From the NCBI GenBank assembly GCA_965368335.1, contig CBDUMN010000034.1, forward strand, positions 1-34,401: a stretch of 34,401 bases of DNA, in the 5' to 3' direction. This stretch comes from CBDUMN01 sp965368335. Its GTDB lineage: Bacteria; Pseudomonadota; Alphaproteobacteria; Rhodospirillales; JAPHRK01. Shown piece after piece: positions 1-7,778 of the stretch. The position numbers were made by a program, and so were the translations under genes. Every line of letters starts with the position of its first letter. Position 1 is the first letter of the stretch. The notes under the pieces are model-generated. The model ran no database searches and had not been told where the DNA came from. It saw only the letters and a program-made list of their open reading frames with translations.

Positions 1-392
1 CCCAGGAGGTCAAGGCGCTTGCCGGGCAGACCGCCAAGGCCACCGAAGAGATCAGTCAACAGGTCGGCGGTATTCAAAGCGCCTCTCAGGGCACGGTGGA
101 AGCCATCGGAGCCATCGGTCAAACAATCGACCGGATGAACGATATTGCTTCTTCCATTGCATCTGCCATGGAAGAGCAGTCAGCCGCTACCTCGGAAATC
201 GCCCGCAGCGTCGAAATGGCCTCCATGGGAACCAATGAAGTTTCCGGCAACATCTCGACCGTGACCCAGGCCGCCGGAGAAACCGGGACCGTCGCCTCCC
301 AGGTGCTTGATTCAGCTCAGGAAATCGGACGTCAGTCGGCCCTGCTCAACGAACATGTTTCGGAATTCCTCGACCAGATAAGAAAAGGTTAG
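1..392 (+). CDS. Methyl-accepting chemotaxis protein, C-terminal part (5' end cut by window)
   Basis: The gene is open from the window edge (frame of position 3) to a TAG at 390-392. The readable part is one long amphipathic helix typical of the MCP signalling domain. It opens with QEVKALAGQTAKATEEIS, which is the family's signalling-tip-proximal VRKLAE/TAKATEEI region, and it contains SSIASAMEEQSAATSEIARS, another family hallmark. Such proteins sense ligands and control CheA through CheW at the membrane. Sensor and transmembrane parts lie outside the window, so the ligand cannot be inferred. The gene is convergent with the phosphodiesterase gene and the two stop regions overlap by 4 bases (389-392). 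No methylation pentapeptide such as a C-terminal NWETF is present. Confidence 0.93.
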   Translation, partial: QEVKALAGQTAKATEEISQQVGGIQSASQGTVEAIGAIGQTIDRMNDIASSIASAMEEQSAATSEIARSVEMASMGTNEVSGNISTVTQAAGETGTVASQVLDSAQEIGRQSALLNEHVSEFLDQIRKG

Positions 393-1204
393 AGGGCAGG
401 AAGGTTTTCAATCAGTCGGCCGCCAAGCCGTACGGGCTCAACTCGCTGGGCCAAACCGGTTTTGTCGTCGGTTTCCACATAAACCGCACAGAGGGTCGCC
501 GGACCGTCCTGAGGCTCCAGACGAGGCCCCGGCACCTTGCGGGTGAACCGTGCAATAGCCGCATCTTTCTTCATGCCAATGACCGAATCATAATCACCGC
601 ACATGCCGAGGTCGCTCTGATAGGCTGTGCCGCCCGGTAAAATTTGGGCATCCGCACTGGGCACATGGGTATGGGTCCCCGCAACCAACGAGACGCGGCC
701 ATCGAGATAGTGACCGAGGGCCATCTTTTCACTGGTCGCCTCGGCATGAACATCGACGATAATCGCATCGACTCCCGCACCCAATTTATAACGGGTCAGC
801 TCTTTATCGATTGAAGCGAACGGATCATCCAACGGGTCCATGAAGAGTCTGCCCATAAGCTGAGCCACCATGACTTTACGTCCGGAAGCCGCGGTGAACA
901 CCTTCGCCCCACGCCCCGGCGTTCCGGCCGGGTAGTTGAGCGGGCGGATCATTCCCGGCAGTCCATCGATCTCGGCCAGCATATCCCGTTGATCCCAGGC
1001 GTGGTTGCCGGTCGTCACGGCCCCCGCCCCCAACTCGATCATTTCTTTATATATTTTCCCCGTGATGCCAAAACCGTGGGCAGCGTTTTCGCCGTTGATC
1101 ACCACAAAATCGAGCTTAAGAGTCTCGCGCAATTCGGGCAGGCGTTCTTTCAGGATCGTGCGTCCGGCCTTGCCGACCACATCACCACAATAAAGCAGTC
1201 TCAC
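389..1204 (-). CDS. YmdB/TIGR00282-family metallophosphoesterase
   Basis: This 271-residue protein is the usual length for the TIGR00282 (YmdB-like) calcineurin-type phosphoesterases, whose characterised members hydrolyse 2',3'-cyclic nucleotides. Metal-binding motifs appear in order: YCGDVVGKAGR near residue 8, VINGENAAHG near 38, TTGNHAWDQRD near 67, DVHAEATSEK near 150 and GTHTHVPSADA near 177. There is no signal peptide, so it is cytoplasmic. The start codon overlaps the stop of the upstream cyclo-ligase gene by 4 bases (ATGA type), so the two are probably translationally coupled. This fau-ymdB pairing downstream of 6S RNA recurs in Alphaproteobacteria. The family assignment is secure, but the physiological substrate here is unknown. 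Confidence 0.92.
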   Translation of the reverse strand: MRLLYCGDVVGKAGRTILKERLPELRETLKLDFVVINGENAAHGFGITGKIYKEMIELGAGAVTTGNHAWDQRDMLAEIDGLPGMIRPLNYPAGTPGRGAKVFTAASGRKVMVAQLMGRLFMDPLDDPFASIDKELTRYKLGAGVDAIIVDVHAEATSEKMALGHYLDGRVSLVAGTHTHVPSADAQILPGGTAYQSDLGMCGDYDSVIGMKKDAAIARFTRKVPGPRLEPQDGPATLCAVYVETDDKTGLAQRVEPVRLGGRLIENLPAL

Positions 1205-1782
1205 GCCGCCTCCTTTTTAAAACTGTACACACCTTTTTCCGACATCACGGCATCAAGCACTTGGTCATGATCTTCGACCGGTAGCTCGGCAACGTTTTGA
1301 AAGGAATAGCAAAGCCCCAAGTAGCCAAAGATCGCCCCTTCAGCACGAAGCGCTTCGATGGTCCGGTCATAGTAACCGCCGCCATACCCCAGTCGATGAC
1401 CTGCATCATCGACTCCCAACAGAGGAGCAACAACCAATTCCGGGGAATGGAGCTCACGATCTTTCGGCGGCTCCATGGTTCCATGCACGCCTTCAACCAT
1501 CTCAACCTCGGGCGTCCACTCACGAAACACCAGCAGACCATTGCCGTTTTCGACAACGGGAAGGACAACGACATGACCCTTTTCGTGGAGCTCATGGAGC
1601 AAAGCTCTAGTATCCAACTCCCCCACCATAGGCCAGTAGGCGGCGATGATCGTTTCTTCGGGGATTTTGACCGCTTGGAGAAATTGTTCGGCAATCAGTT
1701 TTCCGACCATTTCACGATCTTCACCCGAGACCGCCGCACGACGGGTTTTCAACTGTTCCCGTAGAGTTTCCTTACTCTCCAT
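1201..1782 (-). CDS. fau: 5-formyltetrahydrofolate cyclo-ligase
   Basis: The enzyme converts 5-formyl-THF to 5,10-methenyl-THF with ATP and so returns a storage folate to the one-carbon pool in the cytoplasm. The protein is 193 residues long. It starts with the typical basic N-terminal helix (SKETLREQLKTRR) and has the C-terminal signature LGYGGGYYDRTIEAL near residues 132-146, with PLLGVDDAGHRLGYGGGYYD as the ATP/phosphate-binding region. I chose the ATG at 1782 because GGGGAG lies just upstream. A longer reading frame to 1854 would run into the 6S RNA. The gene follows 6S RNA, as ygfA follows ssrS in many proteobacteria, and it overlaps the next gene by 4 bases. Confidence 0.93.
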   Translation of the reverse strand: MESKETLREQLKTRRAAVSGEDREMVGKLIAEQFLQAVKIPEETIIAAYWPMVGELDTRALLHELHEKGHVVVLPVVENGNGLLVFREWTPEVEMVEGVHGTMEPPKDRELHSPELVVAPLLGVDDAGHRLGYGGGYYDRTIEALRAEGAIFGYLGLCYSFQNVAELPVEDHDQVLDAVMSEKGVYSFKKEAA

Positions 1783-1795
1783 ACCGCTCCCCGTT

Positions 1796-1974
1796 AAAAA
1801 AAGAGTGTGGCGCCACGGCGACCGTCTGTCCCGTGAGATCCATCCAAGGCCCACCCAATAAGGTGGGTGCCGTGTAACGAGCCCACGAGCCCGACAGAGA
1901 CAGCTCCCTTGCGAAATGCATTGGCCCTAGGGATCAAGTGGACCGACGTGAAGCGCAGCAACCACGGCGCCAAT
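1796..1974 (-). ncRNA. ssrS: 6S RNA
   Basis: The interval between zapA and fau holds a transcript-like sequence on the minus strand with 6S RNA hallmarks. The two ends carry self-complementary GGCGCC blocks (1966-1971 and 1809-1814) that can form the closing stem. The interior has the alphaproteobacterial-type segment CGTTACACGGCACCCACCTT (about 1859-1878) next to the run AAGGGAGCTGTCTCTGTCGG (about 1891-1910). The 3' end is followed by seven T residues (1796-1802), which suits an intrinsic terminator. 6S RNA mimics an open promoter, sequesters the housekeeping RNA polymerase holoenzyme and serves as template for product RNAs. The synteny zapA-ssrS-fau is widely conserved. Exact ends are estimates. 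Confidence 0.85.
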
Positions 1975-2024
1975 GTAGGCCCTGGCGTTACATTTTTAAA
2001 GAGGAGAGAAAGCCGATTAACCGG

Positions 2025-2360
2025 CTATTTGGCCTCAAGGCCTTCGGCAACCGCTTCAAGACGCCCCGCGAGTCGCTCAAGAAAACCGCCAAGCTCTTCT
2101 TCCAGCCGGTTGATTTTAACCGGGTTGGCGTTCTCTTTCTTAAGATTTTCATTTTCGTCGTAAGCGTCGGAAAGTTCATCGGCCAGCAATAGGGAGGCCA
2201 TCACCAGCAGACGGGATTCGCCGACCTGACCAACGGCGGCGACCAATTCTCCAACGCGCTTATCCACATACTCGGAAAGCCGCTTCAAGTGAGCTTCCTG
2301 ACCATCATCGCAGGCGATGTCGTATTTACGATCATTAATGCTAACGGTAATTTGAGCCAC
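2025..2360 (-). CDS. zapA: Cell division protein ZapA
   Basis: This 111-residue protein matches ZapA, which binds and cross-links FtsZ protofilaments at the division ring. The N-terminal globular part reads AQITVSINDRKYDIACDDGQ and is followed by HLKRLSEYVDKRVGELVAAV and MASLLLADELSDAYDE, both characteristic of the family. The C-terminal third (about residues 72-111) is a charged coiled coil used for tetramerisation. It lies 3 bases downstream of the small coiled-coil gene on the same strand and just before 6S RNA, the standard arrangement. The start ATG at 2360 directly precedes the conserved N-terminus. Confidence 0.93.
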   Translation of the reverse strand: MAQITVSINDRKYDIACDDGQEAHLKRLSEYVDKRVGELVAAVGQVGESRLLVMASLLLADELSDAYDENENLKKENANPVKINRLEEELGGFLERLAGRLEAVAEGLEAK

Positions 2361-2363
2361 GGC

Positions 2364-2606
2364 CTATTCCCCCAAAACGGCTTTTAGCCGATCAATTGTT
2401 TTGTCGAGCCGTTTATTGACCGTCGCATTGGCGTCGCGCAGCCGGGCGTTTTCGGAGCGGAAGCTCTCCAATTCGTCATTGAGGTTTTTGGCCTTATCGC
2501 CAGCCACCACGCCGCCAGCCAAGCTTTCAAGCTTGGACACCGCCTTGCTTAGGCGGTCCTGAACCCTATCCAGTCTTGGATGATGTGTTGTCACATGGTC
2601 GGTCAC
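2364..2606 (-). CDS. DUF4164-like small coiled-coil protein
   Basis: An 80-residue, highly charged, almost wholly helical protein. Residues 14-76 form a heptad-rich coiled coil (leucine-spaced segments such as LNDELESFRSENARLRDANA). Proteins of this type, annotated DUF4164, commonly sit directly upstream of zapA in Alphaproteobacteria. By size and position it may act with ZapA in a ZapB-like way, but that is inference and there is no diagnostic catalytic motif. The two genes are 3 bases apart and must be co-transcribed. No signal peptide or membrane segment is present. Confidence 0.8.
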   Translation of the reverse strand: MTDHVTTHHPRLDRVQDRLSKAVSKLESLAGGVVAGDKAKNLNDELESFRSENARLRDANATVNKRLDKTIDRLKAVLGE

Positions 2607-2980
2607 GGTAACGCTTCTCCCCCTCGACGCGCGCCGAATGATTATGGCGGCGAATCCGAAAAGGTCAACGCTTTAATGGGGTTGCCGTTGGTTTCTCAAT
2701 CAAAAAATGAGCGAGCGGCAGTAAACGACTCTAGATATTGTGCGTCGTTTTGATCACAAGGCGCAGATTGGGGTTGACCTTCGGCCGCGTTCAGGCTTCT
2801 TTCCCTCATCATGAGGGACATACCACCCGTTCGGGCAGGGAGCGATGCGCCGATTGGGTGTGTGCTGTTATATTAGCAGTGTGTTATATAAAAAGCTCTA
2901 CTAAGCGAAAAAAATAAACGTACTGAACAAATTCAAGGGACTACACCCCTTTCACACGTTTGACATAGTCGGAGGATTAC
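2607..2980. other. Intergenic region between the zapA unit and gap
   Basis: This 374-base stretch holds the divergent control regions of the leftward zapA unit and of gap. No credible gene is present. Visible elements are a perfect palindrome at 2802-2818 (listed separately), a nearby short hairpin CCCGTTCGGG at 2827-2836, and an AT-rich tract at 2868-2920 with TATA-like words but no well-spaced -35 partner. GGAGG at 2971-2975 is the Shine-Dalgarno sequence of gap. Confidence 0.7.
2802..2818. promoter_or_regulatory. Operator-like palindrome upstream of gap
   Basis: TCCCTCAT and ATGAGGGA form a perfect 8-base inverted repeat around a single central base. It lies about 160 bases before the gap start, has no following T-run, and sits between two divergent transcription units, so a protein-binding site is more likely than a terminator. 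The cognate regulator is unknown. Confidence 0.4.
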
Positions 2981-3988
2981 ATGGCGGTTCGGGTAGCAAT
3001 TAACGGTTTTGGTCGGATTGGACGCATGGTGTTTCGTGCGGTCACCGACGAAGCCGAATTCAACGATATCGAGATTGTGGCGATCAACGATCTGCTTGAT
3101 GCGGACTATCTCGCTTACATGCTGAAGTACGACTCGGTGCATGGCAATTTCAGCGGCGACATCGCGGTCGACGGCTCCAACCTGGTCGTCAACGGAAAAA
3201 CCATCCGCCTGACTGCGGAGCGCGACCCGGCCAACCTCGCCTGGGGCGACGTCGGCGTCGATATCGTCGTAGAGTCGACCGGCTTCTTCCTCACGACCGA
3301 AGGCTGCCAGAAACACCTGGATGCAGGCGCCAAGAAAGTGGTTCAATCCGCACCGGCCAAAGACGGCGGCCCAATGTTCGTTTTCGGCGTCAACCATCAA
3401 GAATACGCGGGCCAGAGCATCGTCTCCGCCGCCTCCTGCACCACCAACTGTCTGGCTCCGATCGCCAAAATCCTCAACGATAACTGGGGCCTGAAACGCG
3501 GTCTGATGACCACCGTTCACGCCGCAACGGCGAGCCAGAAAACCGTCGACGGACCGTCCCAGAAAGACTGGCGCGGCGGCCGCGGTATCCTTGAAAACAT
3601 CATTCCGTCTTCCACCGGCGCGGCTAAAGCCGTCGGCGTGGTATTGCCCGAGTTGAACGGCAAGCTGACCGGCATGTCCTTCCGCGTCCCGACTTCCGAC
3701 GTTTCCGTGGTCGATCTCACCGTTGAGCTGGAAAAAGACGCCGCCTACGACGACATTTGCGCCGCGATCAAGGCCGCAAGTGAAGGCGAGATGAAAGGCA
3801 CCCTCGGCTACACCGAGGAAATGGTCGTCGCCACCGATTTCCGCGACAACCCTCATGCCTCGATCTTCGACGCCAAGGCAGGCATCGCGCTGGACGGCAC
3901 CTTCGTCAAGCTCGTCTCTTGGTACGACAACGAGTACGGCTACACCTGCAATATGATGCGCTTCGTCAAGCACGTCGCCGCCAACTAG
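2981..3988 (+). CDS. gap: Type I glyceraldehyde-3-phosphate dehydrogenase
   Basis: This cytoplasmic glycolytic and gluconeogenic enzyme interconverts glyceraldehyde 3-phosphate and 1,3-bisphosphoglycerate with NAD(P). The 335-residue length is standard. The Rossmann motif INGFGRIGR is at residues 7-15, the catalytic cysteine lies in SAASCTTNCLAP near residue 154, and the substrate-binding region includes STGAAKAVG and WYDNEYGY near the C-terminus. The start ATG at 2981 has GGAGG six bases upstream. No pgk or tkt gene is adjacent, although these often flank gap in related genomes. An intrinsic terminator follows at 4018. Translation of the antisense strand over this gene is long and open but is a compositional shadow. 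Confidence 0.97.
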   Translation: MAVRVAINGFGRIGRMVFRAVTDEAEFNDIEIVAINDLLDADYLAYMLKYDSVHGNFSGDIAVDGSNLVVNGKTIRLTAERDPANLAWGDVGVDIVVESTGFFLTTEGCQKHLDAGAKKVVQSAPAKDGGPMFVFGVNHQEYAGQSIVSAASCTTNCLAPIAKILNDNWGLKRGLMTTVHAATASQKTVDGPSQKDWRGGRGILENIIPSSTGAAKAVGVVLPELNGKLTGMSFRVPTSDVSVVDLTVELEKDAAYDDICAAIKAASEGEMKGTLGYTEEMVVATDFRDNPHASIFDAKAGIALDGTFVKLVSWYDNEYGYTCNMMRFVKHVAAN

Positions 3989-4017
3989 AGACACGGCCAA
4001 AATATTTATGTGATTAA

Positions 4018-4047
4018 GGGCGAGGCCATTACGGCTTCGCCCTTTTT
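4018..4047 (+). terminator. Intrinsic terminator of gap
   Basis: GGGCGAGGCC (4018-4027) pairs with GGCTTCGCCC (4033-4042), with one G-U wobble and a five-base loop, followed directly by a T-run. It lies 30 bases after the gap stop and separates gap from the next gene. Confidence 0.85.
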
Positions 4048-4077
4048 CTTTGCCCTCGTATGAGGCATCATCAATCC

Positions 4078-4410
4078 ATGGAACAGCCCGTGATCATTCA
4101 CAGCCTTGGCGATGCAAGACAGGCCTTTGAAAAATCCTCAGGCTCCATCGTCCTTATGAGCGCCCCCAACGCGACCGCCTCTCTTGGCGTGGTCGGATTT
4201 CTTGAAATGGTGACGGCGGCGGCTGCCGAATACGCACACAGGGAATTCATCGCCATCCTCGATTGCGGCGATCAGGCCGGATTGGCGATGAACGCCTTAA
4301 GGCTCGGTGCGAAAGATATTTGTGTCGACCTGCCTCAAGACGTCCGCACAAAAATTGAAGATATAGCGAAACAATGCGGCGCACGCCTGCATGACAGGCC
4401 AAACAGTTGA
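4078..4410 (+). CDS. Small protein of unknown function upstream of thiE
   Basis: I do not recognise a named family. The 110-residue soluble protein starts MEQPVIIHSLGDARQAF and contains SIVLMSAPNATASLGVVGFL and an alanine-rich helix, then ILDCGDQAGLAMNALRLGAK. The alternating beta/alpha pattern suggests a compact Rossmann-like or receiver-like fold without visible catalytic motifs. An alternative in-frame ATG exists at 4060. I prefer 4078 because GAGG is upstream of it, although the spacing is long and neither start has a strong ribosome site. Codon usage resembles the neighbours. Its position just before thiE, 53 bases away, suggests co-transcription but does not reveal a role. Confidence 0.7.
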   Translation: MEQPVIIHSLGDARQAFEKSSGSIVLMSAPNATASLGVVGFLEMVTAAAAEYAHREFIAILDCGDQAGLAMNALRLGAKDICVDLPQDVRTKIEDIAKQCGARLHDRPNS

Positions 4411-4463
4411 ATCCGGTTGCGGGTTAGGGTACCACCAAGCAAACATCCTATCAGGACCACGCC

Positions 4464-5117
4464 ATGTCTGATCCAACCACTCAGCTCTATCTGATCACAC
4501 CGCCAAAAATTGACGACCTGACCGCCTTCAGCGATCAGTTGGCTTCGGCTATTGATGCAGGCAACGTCGCTTGCGTTCAGTTGCGCCTTAAAGATCAGGA
4601 CGACGACGCCATCAAGCGGGCCGCCGATCTCCTGCGACCGGCGGTTCAGGACCGTGACGTCGCCTTCCTGATGAACGACCGGCCCGATCTAGCCCACAAC
4701 TGCGGCTGCGATGGGGTCCATATCGGCCAGGAAGACGGCTCCTACGAAGAGGCCCGGCGGATCGTCGGACGAGACGCCATCGTCGGGGTAACCTGCCACA
4801 ACTCCAGACAACTGGCCTTCGAGGCAGGCGACAAAGGGGCCGACTACGTTGCCTTTGGCGCTTTCTTCCCGACGGAAACCAAAGAGCCAAAAAGCGAAGC
4901 GACCTTCGAGATCATCCGGGCCTGGACCATGATGACCACCGTACCCTGCGTCGCCATTGGCGGGATCACGCCGGAAAACTGCGAACCACTGGTCACTGTG
5001 GGGGCCGACTTCCTTGCCGTCGTCGGTGGAGTCTGGAACCATGCTGAAGGTCCGGTGGCTGCGGTCAAGGCCTTCAATGAAGTAATTGCACGGGTCAACG
5101 GTTCCGGCGTTGCCTAA
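4464..5117 (+). CDS. thiE: Thiamine phosphate synthase
   Basis: The enzyme joins the pyrimidine (HMP-PP) and thiazole (THZ-P) moieties to give thiamine phosphate. At 217 residues it is a normal-length TIM barrel. Family motifs in order are VQLRLKDQDDD near residue 38, LMNDRPDLAHNCGCDGVHIG near 71-90, IVGVTCHNSRQ near 109, GADYVAFGAFFPTETKEP near 128 and VAIGGITPENC near 165. These cover the pyrophosphate-binding, active-site lysine and phosphate-binding glycine segments. A second ThiE-like copy is common in Alphaproteobacteria, so this could be either the main or a paralogous enzyme. No other thi genes are in the window. Confidence 0.88.
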   Translation: MSDPTTQLYLITPPKIDDLTAFSDQLASAIDAGNVACVQLRLKDQDDDAIKRAADLLRPAVQDRDVAFLMNDRPDLAHNCGCDGVHIGQEDGSYEEARRIVGRDAIVGVTCHNSRQLAFEAGDKGADYVAFGAFFPTETKEPKSEATFEIIRAWTMMTTVPCVAIGGITPENCEPLVTVGADFLAVVGGVWNHAEGPVAAVKAFNEVIARVNGSGVA

Positions 5118-5205
5118 CCGGGCATCTCCTGCTAGTTTCCGCGCCAAATCCGTTCCCCGAGTTGGGAACCTCCTGTTCTAAACACTGTTAACGTGGATTT
5201 CTGCC

Positions 5206-5775
5206 ATGAAAGTCAATGGAAACTCGATCCGTCCCGGCAATGTGATTGAGCACAAGGGCCGCCTGTGGCGCGCCGTCAAGACTCAGCATACCCAGCCCGG
5301 CAAAGGCGGCGCTTATCTCCAGGTGGAGCTTAAAGATATCCGCGACGGAACCAAGCTCAACGAACGTTTCCGCGCTTCCGAAAACGTCGAGAAGGTACGC
5401 CTCGAACAAAAAGAGATGCAGTACCTTTTCTCTGAAGACGACATGTACACCTTCATGGACAACGAAACCTACGAACAGGTCGCCGTTCCCGCCGAAATGA
5501 TTGGCGAAGATCAGATTCCTTTCCTCCAGGAAAGCATGAACGTTCAGATCGAGTTCTACGAAGACAGCTTGATCGGCATCGAACTGCCCGAGAAAGTAAC
5601 CCTGGAAGTGACCGAGGCCGACGCCGTGGTCAAAGGCCAGACAGCAAGCTCATCCTACAAACCGGCTAAGCTGGAAAACGGCCTTGACATTCTGGTGCCG
5701 CCACACATTGCCGCAGGCACCCGCGTCGTGGTCAACACCGTCGACTGCACTTACGTCGAGCGCGCGAAGGACTAA
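5206..5775 (+). CDS. efp: Elongation factor P
   Basis: EF-P binds the ribosome between the P and E sites and rescues stalling at consecutive prolines. The 189-residue length is standard with three beta-barrel domains. The modifiable residue is visible as Lys33 in the loop TQPGKGGAYLQVELKD, implying lysylation-type (EpmA/B) or no modification rather than arginine rhamnosylation; the modifying enzymes are not in this window. The C-terminal domain carries GTRVVVNTVDCTYVER. It is followed 5 bases later by the inositol monophosphatase gene. The strongly proline-rich protein encoded at 6705 would be a natural EF-P client. Confidence 0.96.
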   Translation: MKVNGNSIRPGNVIEHKGRLWRAVKTQHTQPGKGGAYLQVELKDIRDGTKLNERFRASENVEKVRLEQKEMQYLFSEDDMYTFMDNETYEQVAVPAEMIGEDQIPFLQESMNVQIEFYEDSLIGIELPEKVTLEVTEADAVVKGQTASSSYKPAKLENGLDILVPPHIAAGTRVVVNTVDCTYVERAKD

Positions 5776-5780
5776 AAGAC

Positions 5781-6587
5781 ATGGCCCAGAAATCCGCCCT
5801 TATCAACGTCATGACCGGCGCGGCCATGAAGGCGTCGCGCCGTCTCGCCCGCGACTTCGGCGAGGTCAACAACCTTCAGGTTTCCATGAAGGGGCCGGCG
5901 GATTTCGTCAGCACGGCGGATACCACGGCGGAGAAAAGACTGGTCGAAGAACTCCAGACGGCGCGCCCCAACTACGGTTTCCTGCTTGAAGAACGCGGTG
6001 AGATTAAGGGTAAGGACACCCATAACCGGTGGATCATCGATCCGCTCGACGGCACGACGAACTTTCTTCACGGCCTGCCCCATTTCGCCATGTCCATCGC
6101 CTTGGAGCGCGACGAAGAAATCATCGCAGGCGTCATTTACGATCCGGCCAAAGACGAGATGTTCTGGGCCGAAAAAGGCCAGGGCGCTTATATGAACGGT
6201 CGTCGCCTCCGGGTTTCGTCGCGTCGAAACATGGAAGAATCCCTGTTCGCTACGGGCATCCCGTTCAAAGGACGTCCGGGTCATCAAGATTTTCTCAAGC
6301 AGGCCGAAGCGGTAATGGCCGTTTCCTCTGGCATTCGACGTTTCGGCGCCGCCTCGCTCGACCTCGCTTACGTCGCTGCCGGTCGTTACGACGGTTTCTG
6401 GGAAACCGGACTTAAGCCCTGGGATATCGCCGCAGGTATCATTTTGGTCAGGGAAGCCGGTGGATTCGTCACGGAAGTGAGCGGCAAAAGGGACATGCTC
6501 AAGACGGGGAGCATCCTGGCGGCCAACGACCAAATCCACACGGAACTGGCGCGTATCCTCAAAAAGGCCGGAAAAACGGCATCCTGA
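5781..6587 (+). CDS. suhB: Inositol monophosphatase family protein (SuhB-like)
   Basis: A Mg-dependent phosphatase of the IMPase superfamily, 268 residues. Metal-binding motifs are visible: the EERGE segment near residue 71, WIIDPLDGTTNFLHGLPHFA near 84-103 (the DPxDGT signature), and WDIAAGIILVREAGG near 215. Family members dephosphorylate inositol-1-phosphate and related sugar phosphates; in E. coli SuhB also takes part in rRNA transcription antitermination. It begins 5 bases after efp, so the two form an operon, a pairing often seen in Alphaproteobacteria. The true substrate cannot be read from sequence. Confidence 0.93.
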   Translation: MAQKSALINVMTGAAMKASRRLARDFGEVNNLQVSMKGPADFVSTADTTAEKRLVEELQTARPNYGFLLEERGEIKGKDTHNRWIIDPLDGTTNFLHGLPHFAMSIALERDEEIIAGVIYDPAKDEMFWAEKGQGAYMNGRRLRVSSRRNMEESLFATGIPFKGRPGHQDFLKQAEAVMAVSSGIRRFGAASLDLAYVAAGRYDGFWETGLKPWDIAAGIILVREAGGFVTEVSGKRDMLKTGSILAANDQIHTELARILKKAGKTAS

Positions 6588-6704
6588 CCGAGACAAAACC
6601 TTGAACGCTGTTGTCTCCCGGACGGCGCTTAGTTATCTTGGTGCCACGGTATGAGAACGCGGGCTTCGCGCTCGTTGTTTATGAAGCTAGGGGGCTTTGG
6701 GTTT

Positions 6705-7736
6705 ATGGACGACTTTAAACGTTTCCGGGCGGGTCTGCTGGCCCTGGGAATAGGAACAACAACGGCCTTGGCAATGGCGGCTCCCGCCGCAGCTCAATAC
6801 GGCGCCAGTCCGTCAAACATTATGATCGACTTGTCGGTCATTGAGGACGGAGGCGCAGCCGCCGTTCCAGCCCCCAACCAAACTTATTCGGCCGCCCCCC
6901 AAGGTGGTCTGGTCATGCCGGGGCGGGCCATGCCGGGCTCCACGTTCATTGCGCCGCCCAGCGACAACGCCCCTCGCATTACCCTTAAAAAACCCGGGAA
7001 CGAAGCAGCCGATACCGGCTCCAGTTTCATGGCGCCACCGCCGACCGAAAAACCGGTGAGCACGATGGCGGCAAAGGAACCAACCCCGGTCGTCACACCG
7101 CCGAAACCTAAGCTGGCTCCGCCCCCCAAGATTGTCGAACCCGCCAAGCCGGCCCCGAAACCCATCGCAAAGCCTGTTCCAAAGCCTGAGCCTGAACCGG
7201 TGAAGATGGCGGCGAAAGCTCCGGTGAGCCAAGAGGCCAAGCCCTTGGAGCCGCCAGCGCCACCCGCCGTCAAAAAACCGACGGTAACGGCCGAAGAAGT
7301 TCCGCCACCGCCCAAGCCCGCCAAGCTTGAAGCGCCCAAGGCGCCGACACCTCTTCCCAAGGCGGCTCCTGCGGAGAAACCCCTCCAAGTGGCCGCCGTC
7401 GCCCCCAAAGCGCCGGTAGAAAGCGGCTCCACCGAACAGATCGCCTTCAGCGGCGGTGCGAGCAAGCTTCCGAACACGTCGAAGCCGCTGCTCGACAAAC
7501 TGGCGGCGGAAATAAACGACTCGACGGAAAAACGCTTGCAGGTTCTGGCCTATGCAGGCGGTGACAACCTTTCTGCCAGCAAGGCCCGTCGTCTTTCGCT
7601 GTCTCGGGCGCTTGCCGTGCGCTCCTATATGATCAGCAAGGGCGTGAAAAGCACCCGGATCGACGTACGCGCACTCGGCGATAAAGCGCCAGAAGGCGAT
7701 CCCAACCGGGTCGACCTCAAAGTCGTCACCCGGTAG
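6705..7736 (+). CDS. Secreted proline-rich protein with OmpA-like C-terminal domain
   Basis: The 343-residue product (from the ATG at 6705) has an N-terminal signal peptide with a hydrophobic core and a likely cleavage after APAAA, before QYG. Residues about 90-235 are a low-complexity Pro/Ala/Lys region full of KP, PKP and APP repeats, suited to spanning the periplasm as an extended rod. The C-terminal ~100 residues form an OmpA-type peptidoglycan-associated fold (LSLSRALAVRSYMISKGV, then IDVRALGDK and NRVDLKV). I preferred 6705 because GGGGG lies about 8 bases upstream; in-frame ATGs at 6651 and 6684 exist. It lies 42 bases before the ExbB/MotA-like gene and is probably part of the same envelope complex. 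Confidence 0.85.
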   Translation: MDDFKRFRAGLLALGIGTTTALAMAAPAAAQYGASPSNIMIDLSVIEDGGAAAVPAPNQTYSAAPQGGLVMPGRAMPGSTFIAPPSDNAPRITLKKPGNEAADTGSSFMAPPPTEKPVSTMAAKEPTPVVTPPKPKLAPPPKIVEPAKPAPKPIAKPVPKPEPEPVKMAAKAPVSQEAKPLEPPAPPAVKKPTVTAEEVPPPPKPAKLEAPKAPTPLPKAAPAEKPLQVAAVAPKAPVESGSTEQIAFSGGASKLPNTSKPLLDKLAAEINDSTEKRLQVLAYAGGDNLSASKARRLSLSRALAVRSYMISKGVKSTRIDVRALGDKAPEGDPNRVDLKVVTR

Positions 7737-7778
7737 TTCCACGGGAGAGAGCGTCTAGGGAGAAAGGGAGAGAAGGCG

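Noticed and set aside
2933..4000. 355-residue open frame antisense to gap
   Set aside because: It mirrors the codon structure of gap, lacks a ribosome site and has low-complexity composition; the sense gene is unambiguous.
5772..6596. 274-residue open frame antisense to the inositol monophosphatase gene
   Set aside because: Same reason: a compositional shadow of a well-supported gene with clear catalytic motifs.
6813..7742. 309-residue antisense frame over the proline-rich gene
   Set aside because: Arg/Gly/Phe-rich translation is what the complement of a Pro/Ala/Lys-rich repeat region gives; no ribosome site.
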